Source: Planctomycetota bacterium (GTDB lineage Bacteria > Planctomycetota > Planctomycetia > Gemmatales > Gemmataceae). Taken from it: 64,000 nt of DNA. The notes below the pieces were generated by a model, which worked only from the letters and a program-made list of their open reading frames with translations, was not told the DNA's origin and did not search any database. The stretch covers positions 31,440-95,439 of the forward strand of contig JACPPF010000115.1 of assembly GCA_016191165.1 (NCBI GenBank), written 5' to 3'. Positions within the stretch are counted from its first letter, which is position 1. Each line of letters begins with the position of its first letter. Both the position numbers and the translations under genes were made by a program. Shown one piece after another: positions 8,469 through 18,109 of this stretch.

Positions 8469-10870
8469 TCATCAGCGTCGTGGGCCAACTTGTCGTGACC
8501 CCGGCGCCCTTGACCGTGACGGTGGACGCCAACCCGAGCACCACGACGGTTGATGCTTTCACGAAGATCTACGGCGCCGCCAATCCGACTTTTGGCGTGC
8601 GTTATGACGGATTCGTGCTGGGACAGGATGCGACCGTGCTGGGCGGCACGCTCTCCTTGTTTACCAGTGCGGACGGGTCAAGCGGCGTCGGCGCCTATGG
8701 TGTCAGCGCCGTGGGCTTAACGTCCGTCAACTACACCATCGCCTTTGTGGACGGTTCCCTCACCATCACGCCCGCGTCCTTGACGATCACCGCCGACGAC
8801 AAGACCAAGGTCGCCGGCCAAATCAATCCGCCGCTCACCGCCAGCTACAGCGGTTTCGTCAATGGCGATGATTCGACCAGCCTCCTGACGCAACCCACGC
8901 TGACCACGACCGCGGTGACCGGCAGCCCCGCCGGGACTTACCCCATCACCGTTTCGGGCGCCGCCAGCGCCAACTACACGATCTCGTATGTCCAGGGCAC
9001 GATGACCGTGACCTCGGCCGGCAGCAACTCCGCGCCGGTATTCACGAGCCTGGTTTCCAGCACGCCCAATCTCGACGCGGCTTCGGCGAATGGTGACGTG
9101 ACCGTGACCGCGACATTCACCGATGCCGACGCCGCCGACCTGCACCATGCGACGATTGCCTGGGGCGACGGCTCGCAGACCACCCTCGCGGAAAGCGACA
9201 TAAACCAGACAACCCGCGCCTTCCAGCAAACGCATCAATACACCAGCGGCGGCACATTCACCGTGACCGTGACGCTCTACGACAATCAAGGCGGCGTCGC
9301 CGCCCAGAGCACCTTCGCCCATGTCGCCGGCGTCGGGCTGCATGACGGCGTGTTGCAACTTTTCGGCACCGCCAATCGCGACCTGTTGCTCGTGAATCGC
9401 CGCGACGGTTTGCTTGTCGTTCACACCCTGCTGGGCGCGCCAGGTGACGGCAGCGGGGACGACGACGACGAACACGAGGACGACGGCGACTCCAGCTCCT
9501 GGTTCCAGGGCGCCGTCCAGACCACCTTCAACCTCGCCGACGTGAATTCCATCTTCGTCCACGCCGGCGCGGGCAACGATCGCGTCTACCTCGGTCGGAG
9601 CGTCGAAACTCCTAGCACCATCGACGGCGGGGCAGGCAACGACTGGATTCACGCCGGCTCCGGCGACGATCTTGTCACCGACCTCCTCGGCGACAACCGC
9701 ATCCACGCAGGCCAGGGCAACGACACCGTTCTCCTTGGCGACGGGGGCAACCGCGTCTGGACCGACGGCGGCGACGACTTCATCTCGGCAGGAAACGGAC
9801 AAAACCAGATTCGCGCCGGCCAGGGCGCCAACACCATCCTCCTTGGCCAGGGCGATAACCGCGTCTGGGCCGCCGACGGCGACGACTTCATTTCCGCCGG
9901 CAACGGCGCGAACACCATTCACGCAGGCAAGGGCAACAACCAGATCACGCTCGGCAACGGCGATAACCGCATCTGGACCGGTGGTGGCGACGACTGGATC
10001 GTCGTTGGCAACGGCGCCAACTACATCCACGCCGGCAGAGGCAGCAACTCCATCACCGCCGGCAATGGCGACAACCGCATCTGGACCCAGGGCGTCAACC
10101 TGGATCTCTTCGACGACGAAGACAACGACGACTGCGATGCCAACGGCGAAATCCCCGACACGTCCGGAAACGCAGGCTTCAACGTCGTCGTCGTCGGCAA
10201 CGGCAACAATAAAATCCATGCCAACGGCCTGGGCGTGCGCGTCACCACCGGCAACGGCAATAACAAGATCTACACCGGCGAGGGCAACGACACCATCATC
10301 ACCGGATCGGGGAACGACAAAATCGTCTCTCACGCCGGCATCGACCTCATTACCTCCGGCGCCGGCAACGACCACATCGACGCCGGCGCGGGCAACGACC
10401 TCGTCCGCGCCGGCGCGGGCAACGACAACATCTCGGGCGGACAGGGCGACGACATCCTCATCGGCGGCGACGGCGACGACGTCATCACCGGCGATCAAGG
10501 CCGCGACCTCATCATCGGCGGCTTCGGCGCCGACAAGCTCATCGGCAACGCCGACGAGGACATCCTCATCGCCGGCACGACCTCCTATGACGGCGACAAC
10601 GTCGCTCTCGCAGGCATCATGAATATCTGGACCGGCGCCGCCAGTTACGCCGATCGCCTGGCCAGTCTCACCAGTGCCAGCGCCCTCTATCACTTGATCG
10701 GCGATGACGGCGCCTCGCAGACCGTCTTCAACGACAACGACGTGGACAAGCTCACTGGCAGCCAGGAGCGCGACTGGTTCTTCGGCAACAAGGTCGCCGA
10801 CAACGGCGGCGCCCTCGACAAGGTCACCGATCAGGCCAGTAACGAAATCTGGAATGACACCGACTTCTAG
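8237..10870 (+). CDS. C-terminal part of the same giant protein (frameshifted): MBG-like repeats, PKD-like domain, RTX/hemolysin-like GNGDNRIWTGGGDD repeats
   Basis: ORF in frame 2 continues the MBG pattern lost from frame 0. The listed first codon is TTG and the frame is open further upstream. Confidence 0.8.
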   Translation: MYITPDADPNTPADDPFTKVYGSANPSFFVRYDGFVGGEDASVLAGTLFINSSATQFSEVGNTYAVEASGQTAANYLIISVVGQLVVTPAPLTVTVDANPSTTTVDAFTKIYGAANPTFGVRYDGFVLGQDATVLGGTLSLFTSADGSSGVGAYGVSAVGLTSVNYTIAFVDGSLTITPASLTITADDKTKVAGQINPPLTASYSGFVNGDDSTSLLTQPTLTTTAVTGSPAGTYPITVSGAASANYTISYVQGTMTVTSAGSNSAPVFTSLVSSTPNLDAASANGDVTVTATFTDADAADLHHATIAWGDGSQTTLAESDINQTTRAFQQTHQYTSGGTFTVTVTLYDNQGGVAAQSTFAHVAGVGLHDGVLQLFGTANRDLLLVNRRDGLLVVHTLLGAPGDGSGDDDDEHEDDGDSSSWFQGAVQTTFNLADVNSIFVHAGAGNDRVYLGRSVETPSTIDGGAGNDWIHAGSGDDLVTDLLGDNRIHAGQGNDTVLLGDGGNRVWTDGGDDFISAGNGQNQIRAGQGANTILLGQGDNRVWAADGDDFISAGNGANTIHAGKGNNQITLGNGDNRIWTGGGDDWIVVGNGANYIHAGRGSNSITAGNGDNRIWTQGVNLDLFDDEDNDDCDANGEIPDTSGNAGFNVVVVGNGNNKIHANGLGVRVTTGNGNNKIYTGEGNDTIITGSGNDKIVSHAGIDLITSGAGNDHIDAGAGNDLVRAGAGNDNISGGQGDDILIGGDGDDVITGDQGRDLIIGGFGADKLIGNADEDILIAGTTSYDGDNVALAGIMNIWTGAASYADRLASLTSASALYHLIGDDGASQTVFNDNDVDKLTGSQERDWFFGNKVADNGGALDKVTDQASNEIWNDTDF

Positions 10871-10903
10871 CCCCCATGAACCGCGCGGCGCCGAGGATAT
10901 CGC

Positions 10904-12283
10904 ATGAGCCGATCTTGTGCGATCTGTGGCAAGCCGATCGTGCGGCCCAATGCCGAATGGCTCGCGGGCGCCCTGTGCCCCGGCTGCGATGCCGCGGCAC
11001 ACGTTCGGCGCGGCGTCTGGCTGAGCCGGCAGGGAGATCACCGCCGCGCGGTTGCTGCGTTCGATGAGGCGCTGCGTCTTTTCCCGCGCGATGCCCGCAC
11101 GCGCAACAATCGCGGCTACTGCCTGGCTGCTTTGCGGCGTTACGACGAAGCCTTGGTGGAGTTCGACCGGGCCATCGCGCTCGATCCCCAATTTGCCGCC
11201 GCTTTCAACAATCGCGGCCTGGTCTACATGGCCCGCGCCGCCTATCCCGAGGCGATTCTTGAATTCGACGTGGCCCTGCGACTCGATCCGAAGATGACCC
11301 TGGCCTGGAACAACCGCGGGTTTTCCCGCGCCGCCAGCGGCCTTTACGATGAGGCGCTCGCCGATCTCAACCGCGCCCTGGAGCTTTCAGGCGACCTGGC
11401 CAATGCCCTGCACAACCGCGGCTATGTCCATACCGTGCGCGCCGATTTCGATCTCGCACTCAAGGATTATGACGCCGAGATTCGCCTGAAACCTGAGCGA
11501 CCCTATGCCTATTACAATCGCGGGTTCGTTCAGACGATTCTCGGCGAATTCGAATTCGCCCTGGCCGACTTCGAGCGCGCCCTCGCCAGAAAGCCAGGCT
11601 TTGCCGAGGCTCATTTCAACCGCGGCGAAATCCACCTGGCCCGCGGAACATTTGAGGAAGCCGTGGCGGAGTTCGGCGCAGCCGTGCGCCACGCGCCTGG
11701 GTTTGCCCTGGCCTATTCTCATCGCGGCGAGACGTTTCAGCTGTTGGGTCAATTTGAACGCGCGGTCGCGGATTACTCCGAAGTGATCCGCCTTGGCCAT
11801 TTTCTCACCAGTGCCCATTGCAAGCGCGGGCTGGCCTATCTGGCGCTCGGCGCCCACGACCTGGCGGTTGCCGACTTCAACGAGGCCATCCGCCTCGACC
11901 CGAAGTTCCTGGGCGCCTATCACGGCCGCGGGCTTGCTCATCGGGCGCGTGACGACTATGACCGGGCCGTCGTCGATCACATCGAGGCCATTCGCCTGTG
12001 CCCCCACAGCGCCGAGGCCTATCAAAACTTCGCGAGCTTCTGGGCCACCTGTCCCGATCCCGCCCGGCGCGACGGCAACGTCGCCGTGGAATTGGCCGTG
12101 CGCGCCTGCGAATTGTCCCTCTGGCAAGACTGGCAGTGCCTGGCCACCCTCGGCGCGGCTCACGGGGAGAATGGCAACACGCCCGACGCGATCCGCTTCA
12201 CCGAGCAGGCGCTGGGACTGGCGCCGGCCCTCAAGAAACCGGGCCTGGAACAGACGCTCTTTGAATTGCGCTCGAGAAACTGA
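10904..12283 (+). CDS. TPR repeat protein with N-terminal zinc-ribbon-like CxxC...CxxC
   Basis: CAICGKP...CPGC followed by many 34-aa TPR-like units (AFNNRGLVYMARAAYPEAILEFDVALRLDP). Confidence 0.85.
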   Translation: MSRSCAICGKPIVRPNAEWLAGALCPGCDAAAHVRRGVWLSRQGDHRRAVAAFDEALRLFPRDARTRNNRGYCLAALRRYDEALVEFDRAIALDPQFAAAFNNRGLVYMARAAYPEAILEFDVALRLDPKMTLAWNNRGFSRAASGLYDEALADLNRALELSGDLANALHNRGYVHTVRADFDLALKDYDAEIRLKPERPYAYYNRGFVQTILGEFEFALADFERALARKPGFAEAHFNRGEIHLARGTFEEAVAEFGAAVRHAPGFALAYSHRGETFQLLGQFERAVADYSEVIRLGHFLTSAHCKRGLAYLALGAHDLAVADFNEAIRLDPKFLGAYHGRGLAHRARDDYDRAVVDHIEAIRLCPHSAEAYQNFASFWATCPDPARRDGNVAVELAVRACELSLWQDWQCLATLGAAHGENGNTPDAIRFTEQALGLAPALKKPGLEQTLFELRSRN

Positions 12284-12438
12284 AGGCGAACGGCACGGCA
12301 CGGAGCATTCCGTGGCCACGACCAAATGGCCAGCGGAAAGCAAGAAAACTCAATTTTTTGCTTGACCTTTTACTTTAGGATATTATCTTCTAGGGATTGC
12401 AGCTGGCGACACGGAAGTTGCGCGTAAAAGGATTTCCG

Positions 12439-13194
12439 ATGACGCACCCTCAACGCTTCCTGACCCCCATCCTGGCCCAACCCAACGACGACGAGCCCCG
12501 GCTCGCCTATGCCAACTGGCTCGACGCCTGCGGCAATCCGCTGGGCGAATTCATTCGCCTGCAATGCCCGTCGGCGTTCGGGCGGGACGAACGGCCCAGG
12601 CTAATGCGCGAACGCCGGGCGCAGGAATTACTTGCTGAGCATCGCGCCGGCTGGGCCAAGACCCTGGCGGGGCGGGTGCGCTGGTGCAGCTTCCACCGCG
12701 GGTTCGTCGAGGAAATCGCGCTGACCGACAAGCAATGGGCTCAGCATGCCCCCGAACTGTTCCGCCACGCGCCGGTGCAAGACGTGCATCTACATTGGCT
12801 CGGCGCCCGCCTTGACAAGCTACCCGCCGTCCCGACCGGCAGCCCAACCATCTTTCTCGACCTCTCCTCCCAGCGCCTCGGCAATCGCAATCTGGCTGAC
12901 CTTGCCGAATCGGAATTGCTGCTGCAAACCCACGGTCTGAATCTGGCCAGCAACAACGTGAATGACGACGGGCTGCAAGCCCTCTACGATTCTCCGCACC
13001 TGGACAGGTTGCGCGAACTCTATCTCGCGGACAACCCGATCACCGACGACGGCATACGCGGTTTCGTCCTCTCGCCAATCGTCGAACGGCTGGATGTTCT
13101 CGACGTGCGCTTCACCCACATCAGTCCGGAAGGAATCGACGTGCTGCGCCGCATCCTGGGCAGGAAGTTGTTGTTTGGGAATTCGTTTGCGTGA
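12439..13194 (+). CDS. TIGR02996-type repeat-companion domain protein with LRR-like segment
   Basis: MTHPQRFLTPILAQPNDDEPRLAYANWLDACGNPLGEFIRLQC is typical of this planctomycete family; ATG at 12439. Confidence 0.75.
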   Translation: MTHPQRFLTPILAQPNDDEPRLAYANWLDACGNPLGEFIRLQCPSAFGRDERPRLMRERRAQELLAEHRAGWAKTLAGRVRWCSFHRGFVEEIALTDKQWAQHAPELFRHAPVQDVHLHWLGARLDKLPAVPTGSPTIFLDLSSQRLGNRNLADLAESELLLQTHGLNLASNNVNDDGLQALYDSPHLDRLRELYLADNPITDDGIRGFVLSPIVERLDVLDVRFTHISPEGIDVLRRILGRKLLFGNSFA

Positions 13195-13238
13195 AACGAT
13201 GAAAAGTCGCGCTGGCGCGAACGCTAGACCGACGTGGC

Positions 13239-14081
13239 TTAACGTGTCGCCACCACATTGGTCAGCCGCCCGATGCCCGCGATATCGATGTGCACGACGT
13301 CGCCCGCGGCGAGGGTGAAGTCGTCCGGGGGAACGACGCCGGTGCCAGTCAGCAGGATGACGCCGTCCGGGAAGCTCGTTTCTTTGCCGAGCCAATCGAG
13401 CAACTCTTCGAACGTGCGTTTCATCGACGAGACCCTGGTCGAGCCATCGAAGGCGGGTTTGCCGGCGCGTTCGATGAGAAGGCGGATGGTCGTTTCGTCC
13501 GGTTTGGGCATCGCGTCCACCAGGGTGATGCACGGGCCGACGGCGCAGGCCCGGTCGTAGAATTTCGCCTGCGGCAAATAGAGTGGATTCTCGCCCTCGA
13601 TGTCGCGCGAGCTCATGTCATTGCCGATGGTGAAACCGACGAGCTTGAGTCGTGGAGAAATGACGAGAGCCAGCTCGGGTTCGGGGACATTCCACTTGCT
13701 GTCGCGGCGGATATGCACGGGTTCCCCGGGCCCGCTGGCGCGCCAGGCCGGGGATTTGAAGAATAGCTCGGGGCGCGGCGCCGAGTAGACCAGATCGTAA
13801 AAGCGCGCCGCTCCCGCCGATTCGCGCTCGCGCGCTTCCTGGCTGCGCTTGTAGGTCACACCGGCGGCCCAGATCTCCTGGCGCTCGACCGGCGCCAGCC
13901 ATTTCACAGCATCGAGCGGAATCGTAGTCGCGCCGGCGCCGGCCTTGCGAATCGCGTCGGCCGGTGCGTCGGCGTGCAGCAACTCCGCCAGCTTCACCGA
14001 CGGCAGGATTCGCGCCTGCTCTCCGTCGAGCCAGCACACGACCTTTTCGCCCGACACCAGTTGCACGTTGCCGATGCGCAT
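13239..14081 (-). CDS. Fumarylacetoacetate hydrolase family protein
   Basis: FAH-like motifs GNDMSSRDIEGENPLYLPQAK and LLTGTGVVPPDDFTLAAGDVV; likely ATG start at 14081. Confidence 0.85.
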   Translation of the reverse strand: MRIGNVQLVSGEKVVCWLDGEQARILPSVKLAELLHADAPADAIRKAGAGATTIPLDAVKWLAPVERQEIWAAGVTYKRSQEARERESAGAARFYDLVYSAPRPELFFKSPAWRASGPGEPVHIRRDSKWNVPEPELALVISPRLKLVGFTIGNDMSSRDIEGENPLYLPQAKFYDRACAVGPCITLVDAMPKPDETTIRLLIERAGKPAFDGSTRVSSMKRTFEELLDWLGKETSFPDGVILLTGTGVVPPDDFTLAAGDVVHIDIAGIGRLTNVVATR

Positions 14082-14153
14082 GAAAATACTCCCGTTGAAA
14101 TCCCAGGTTTGCATGTTTTTGGTTTTGTCAGTATATTCGAGGCAATGCACCGT

Positions 14154-14216
14154 GTTTAGCCGCCAGTGGCGCCGGTCGCGGCCTGGCGTTCGTATGGCGC
14201 CGCGCGAACGCTAAAC
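14154..14216. repeat. Foldback element: gtttagc...gctaaac with inner gcgttcg...cgaacgc
   Basis: Arms 14154-14160/14210-14216 and 14186-14192/14205-14211. Confidence 0.6.
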
Positions 14217-14245
14217 CGCCCGGGGCCGAACGACATCGAATCACC

Positions 14246-17152
14246 ATGCCTCAGTTCAACTGCCCTTTTTGTGCCAAGCCATTCACCGCGCCCGCCGGGG
14301 CGTCGGCGCTGCGCGTGCGTTGCCCGCACTGTCGGCAAACCGTCGAGATTCCCGCCGCCGCGGCTGCACGCTGGTTCGTGGCTCGCAACAAGAAAAAGTT
14401 TGGCCCCTACACGCTGCCGCAACTTCAGGAACTGGTCGCGCGCGGGCAGCTTCGGCCGCAGGACATGGTGCTGCGCGAAGGCGACCGGCAATGGGTCCGC
14501 GCCGAGACGTTGCATGAGCTCTACGCGAAAACACCTTCGCCCCTGGCCCATACAAACGGTGAACTGACCAGCACGACGCCCGGCGGCTTGCCCAGACGGG
14601 CGCCGCGAAAGTTCCCCTGGCTGTTTGCCGGCGTCGGCGGCGCCGGCCTATGCGTTCTCCTCGCGGCTTGCCTGATCGCTGGCTACTTCATGCTCCCCGA
14701 ACGCGATCCGGCGGATCCGAAGCCGGGCGATCGCGCTGCCGAAATCAAGAAGAAAAAAAACCCTTCGCCTGCGGTCAAGCCTGACGATACGCCGAAAAAA
14801 GATACCTCCAAGAAGAAGCCTCCACAAAAAAAGCCGGTCGAGACGCTCGGCCCGGAGACGCCGGCGCAGTTTGTTGAACAACTCAATCAACTTCGCAAGT
14901 CGGCGGGCCTGGGCATGGTTGTGCTCGATGCCGACCTGAGCCGGGAATGTCAGGCGCATGCGAAATACCTGGGCGCGAATATCGATCCCAACACGGCGGA
15001 CGTGAAAAACGTGGCCGTGCAGGATCCGCAAAAGCCCGAATTCAGCGAGGAGGGGGCTCGCGCCGCCCGGCAGGCGCTGATTTCCCTGCAAACGCCCCAG
15101 GCGGCGCTGCGCTGGTGGATGAGCCGACGCGCCGGGCGCACCGCCCTTTTGAATCCCGAATTGCATAGCCTCGGAGTCGGTTTCGTGAAGGAGCGCGGCA
15201 CCGGGTACTGTGTCGTCGATGTGGCGCGCGGGCGCGGCGACGCGATCACCGTCTATCCCGGACCGAATCAGCGGGACATCCCGATCTCCTTCAGCGGCGG
15301 ACCGGAAGTGCCCGACGCCAAGGCGGCCGGTGGATTCCCCATCACGGTTTCCTTTCCGCGCACCAAGCAGGTGACCGCCGTTCAGATCGACGTGCGCGAT
15401 CCCAGGGGCAAGCCCCTCGACGGCTGGACATGGACGCCGGACAAGGTCCCGCCCAAATCCAAGAAGAAGAATATGCTCGTCTTCGTCGCCAAGGGATTTT
15501 TTGAAAGTGATACCACCTATCAAGTGAAGGTATCGGCCCAGGTCGAGGGAAAGCCCTGGCGGCTGGACTGGTCGTTTACCACCGAGGACGATCGCGACAG
15601 CAAGGGCATCTGGGCCGCGAAGGCGCTGGCGAAGGTCAACACGTTCCGCGCTCGCGCCGGCCTGGAACCGGTCACGCTTGACGACACGCTCAGGCGGGAT
15701 TGCCTGGCCCACGCACGCTACCTGGTCATCAACGAAGGGCATCCGTCACTGCAAGGTCTGAAAGCCCACGGCGAGGATCTCACGCTGCCGGGCGCCAGCA
15801 AGGAAGGGCACGTCGCCGGCAAGGCGTCCAACATCGCCATCGGCGACTACGAGCCGATTGACGGTCTCGATTCGTGGATGGCCACGCTGTATCACCGTGT
15901 GCCGATTCTCGAACCGCGTTTGAAGAGCATCGGTTTCGCCTGCGCTCGTGGCCGACGGCAGGGCTGGGTGACGTTGCTCAACGTGAACGCCGGGCGCGAG
16001 AAGAAGCCAAGGCCTCGCGCGGTTTTCTATCCGGTTCCCGATCAAATCGGCGTGCCCTTGAGTTTTCCGAATGGGGGCGAGGAGCCGAACCCGATTCCCG
16101 CCGACAAGGACGGCCGGGCCGGTTACCCCATCACGGCGACGTTCACGCCAGCACAGCCGTTGGTCGGCGCGACAGGAAAGCTCACCAACGACCAGGGTGT
16201 GGAAATCCCGTGCTGGTTCTCCTCGCCCGAACTGCCAGCCAATGTTGGGTTCGCGAAATACCAGGGTCAGACCGTGTGCCTGATTGCGAAAGATCCGCTT
16301 GCGCCGAGCAAGACCTATCACGTTCATTTACAAGGCAAGCTGGACGGGAAGGCGTGGGAAAAGAAATGGAAATTCACCACGGCCGACGCGGGGCTCAGCG
16401 CCCAGATGGCGACGCGCGTCGTTCTCGATCGGCTCAACGACTGCCGGGTTCAGGCGGGTTTGAACGCCGTGGTCCTCGACGCGTCGCTCTCGCGCGGCTG
16501 TCAGTTGCACGCGGAATATCTGGTCAAGAACGCCGACGCGCTGATGAAAATGAACTCCTCGGTAAACACCGAAGACCCACAACTCCCCTGGTTCACTGCG
16601 GAAGGCCTTCGCTCGGCCCAGCAATCGTTCGTCTTCACCAACGCGCCGCGACCGGTGTTTCAGATCGACGACCTGATGGCGACGGGTTATAGCCGCAGCG
16701 TGTTGCTCGATCCGGCTTTGCAACGCATCGGCTACGGCTGCGCGCACGATATTGGCCGGGGTTGGCGGTGCGTACTGGACATCAACGGCGGCCGCGGCGA
16801 CGGGCGGGTGCTCTATTACCCGGGAGCCGAGCAGCGCGACGTGCCCACGATCAGCCAGGACAAGGTCCCCGAGGCCAAGGGCGCCGCCGGTTTTCCGATC
16901 ACCGTCACCTTCCCACCCCGGGCGGGAATACGCAATCTCCAGGCCATTCTCGTGGACGAAGCCAAGGCGAATGTCGCGATCAAACTGATCGGCCCGGACG
17001 ACGAGGCCCGCAAGAAGAACCCGCGCATCACGGTCGCGATTTATCCGCTTACACCCTTGCGAGCGAATCACACCTACACCGTCACCGCCAGCGCCATCGT
17101 CAACGCCACGGAATGGCGCGAGACCTGGCGGTTCACGACGGGGCAGCGGTGA
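14246..17152 (+). CDS. Zinc-ribbon + GYF_2 (DUF4339-like) + TM protein with three tandem CAP/SCP-like domains
   Basis: CPFC...CPHC; WFVARNKKKFGPYTLPQLQELVARGQL; TM LFAGVGGAGLCVLLAACLIAGYF; three copies of LNQLRKSAGLGMVVLDADLSRECQAHAKYL-like CAP segments. Confidence 0.8.
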   Translation: MPQFNCPFCAKPFTAPAGASALRVRCPHCRQTVEIPAAAAARWFVARNKKKFGPYTLPQLQELVARGQLRPQDMVLREGDRQWVRAETLHELYAKTPSPLAHTNGELTSTTPGGLPRRAPRKFPWLFAGVGGAGLCVLLAACLIAGYFMLPERDPADPKPGDRAAEIKKKKNPSPAVKPDDTPKKDTSKKKPPQKKPVETLGPETPAQFVEQLNQLRKSAGLGMVVLDADLSRECQAHAKYLGANIDPNTADVKNVAVQDPQKPEFSEEGARAARQALISLQTPQAALRWWMSRRAGRTALLNPELHSLGVGFVKERGTGYCVVDVARGRGDAITVYPGPNQRDIPISFSGGPEVPDAKAAGGFPITVSFPRTKQVTAVQIDVRDPRGKPLDGWTWTPDKVPPKSKKKNMLVFVAKGFFESDTTYQVKVSAQVEGKPWRLDWSFTTEDDRDSKGIWAAKALAKVNTFRARAGLEPVTLDDTLRRDCLAHARYLVINEGHPSLQGLKAHGEDLTLPGASKEGHVAGKASNIAIGDYEPIDGLDSWMATLYHRVPILEPRLKSIGFACARGRRQGWVTLLNVNAGREKKPRPRAVFYPVPDQIGVPLSFPNGGEEPNPIPADKDGRAGYPITATFTPAQPLVGATGKLTNDQGVEIPCWFSSPELPANVGFAKYQGQTVCLIAKDPLAPSKTYHVHLQGKLDGKAWEKKWKFTTADAGLSAQMATRVVLDRLNDCRVQAGLNAVVLDASLSRGCQLHAEYLVKNADALMKMNSSVNTEDPQLPWFTAEGLRSAQQSFVFTNAPRPVFQIDDLMATGYSRSVLLDPALQRIGYGCAHDIGRGWRCVLDINGGRGDGRVLYYPGAEQRDVPTISQDKVPEAKGAAGFPITVTFPPRAGIRNLQAILVDEAKANVAIKLIGPDDEARKKNPRITVAIYPLTPLRANHTYTVTASAIVNATEWRETWRFTTGQR

Positions 17153-17219
17153 GCGTTTGCTTGGGTTCGGGGCGTGGTATGGCCCGTTCCTGGAAATGCT
17201 CCAGGTCCCTGTTTCGGAT

Positions 17220-17627
17220 TCAGGGCAGGAACAGCCGTCCCGTCCCGCGGATGTTTTCCAGTTCCAAAAGATATCGCAGCAACCGATCGATCACGCGATG
17301 GCGGTATTCCGGATTGTTAGCCACGCCGCGAATGTTTGCGATCGTAAAAACCGGCAAGCTCGAGTCTTGGGAATTTGCTCGAATGGTGGCCGCGAGCGAC
17401 TCAGGGCCGTCATCATTGCGATTGTCGGTCAAGAGCAAAATGCCGTCGTTTTGGCAGCGCCGCCAAATAACGGCGTCCGAGGCCGACGGATCGAGTCCGA
17501 CGTCGGCAAAGGTGACCAGCCGCAAATTCAAATGATCCCAAAACTCGCGCCAGGGCGCCGCCTGCATGCAAGACGCCAACAGCGCGGCCTGACCCTGGAT
17601 GTTGACGTCAGCCAGAAGCGTGATCAC
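17220..17627 (-). CDS. DUF5615/PIN-like putative toxin
   Basis: ITLLADVNIQGQ...DAVIWRRCQNDGILLLTDNRNDD has the acidic-residue spacing of PIN-like proteins; GTG start at 17627 inside the 253-aa ORF. Confidence 0.6.
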   Translation of the reverse strand: MITLLADVNIQGQAALLASCMQAAPWREFWDHLNLRLVTFADVGLDPSASDAVIWRRCQNDGILLLTDNRNDDGPESLAATIRANSQDSSLPVFTIANIRGVANNPEYRHRVIDRLLRYLLELENIRGTGRLFLP

Positions 17628-17967
17628 CGATTCGCTCCGCGTGGTTTTTCTTATTCGCAAACTCTTCCTTGAGAGCTGCCATTCTCTCGCCGCCGCGTCG
17701 AAGAATTTCCTCAACCTCCGGCGGGTTCTTGGCCTGCGCGCTCCGGATGCGAATGCGCCGGTCTTGTTCATCGAGTTCAGCCTGATGCTCTCGATAATAG
17801 GCATGAACGATCGCGATCTCCTCCGCGCTAAGCGTGGGAATCCACCGGATGATCTCGGCGCCGGACACTCCTTCTTGAAAATACGGCACCAAATCCTGCA
17901 CGGTAATTCGACTGGTAGACAATTGTGGTCCGCGGCCGCGATCAACGATTTGAATCTTGTCTGACAT
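17608..17967 (-). CDS. DUF433-like putative antitoxin
   Basis: STSRITVQDLVPYFQEGVSGAEIIRWIPTLSAEEIAIVHAYYREHQ; overlaps the downstream toxin-like start by 20 nt. Confidence 0.7.
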   Translation of the reverse strand: MSDKIQIVDRGRGPQLSTSRITVQDLVPYFQEGVSGAEIIRWIPTLSAEEIAIVHAYYREHQAELDEQDRRIRIRSAQAKNPPEVEEILRRGGERMAALKEEFANKKNHAERIGDHASG

Positions 17968-18109
17968 CTTGGCATCTCCAATACGACCTTCCATTTAATT
18001 TAACGATAACTCCGCAAGTAAGCAATTGATCTCGACGCAGGCTTGATTACAATTTGGGTCTACCGATCGCGTCAGGCGTCCGATCCATCGTGGCCCAGGG
18101 AACCCCAAC

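Noticed and set aside
8717-11191. 824-aa minus-strand ORF
   Set aside because: Antisense of the RTX-like repeat region and TPR gene start; low-complexity A/V/D translation.
12350-12400. ttgacc...tattat as a promoter for the 12439 gene
   Set aside because: Spacer is only ~13 nt; AT-rich but not convincing.
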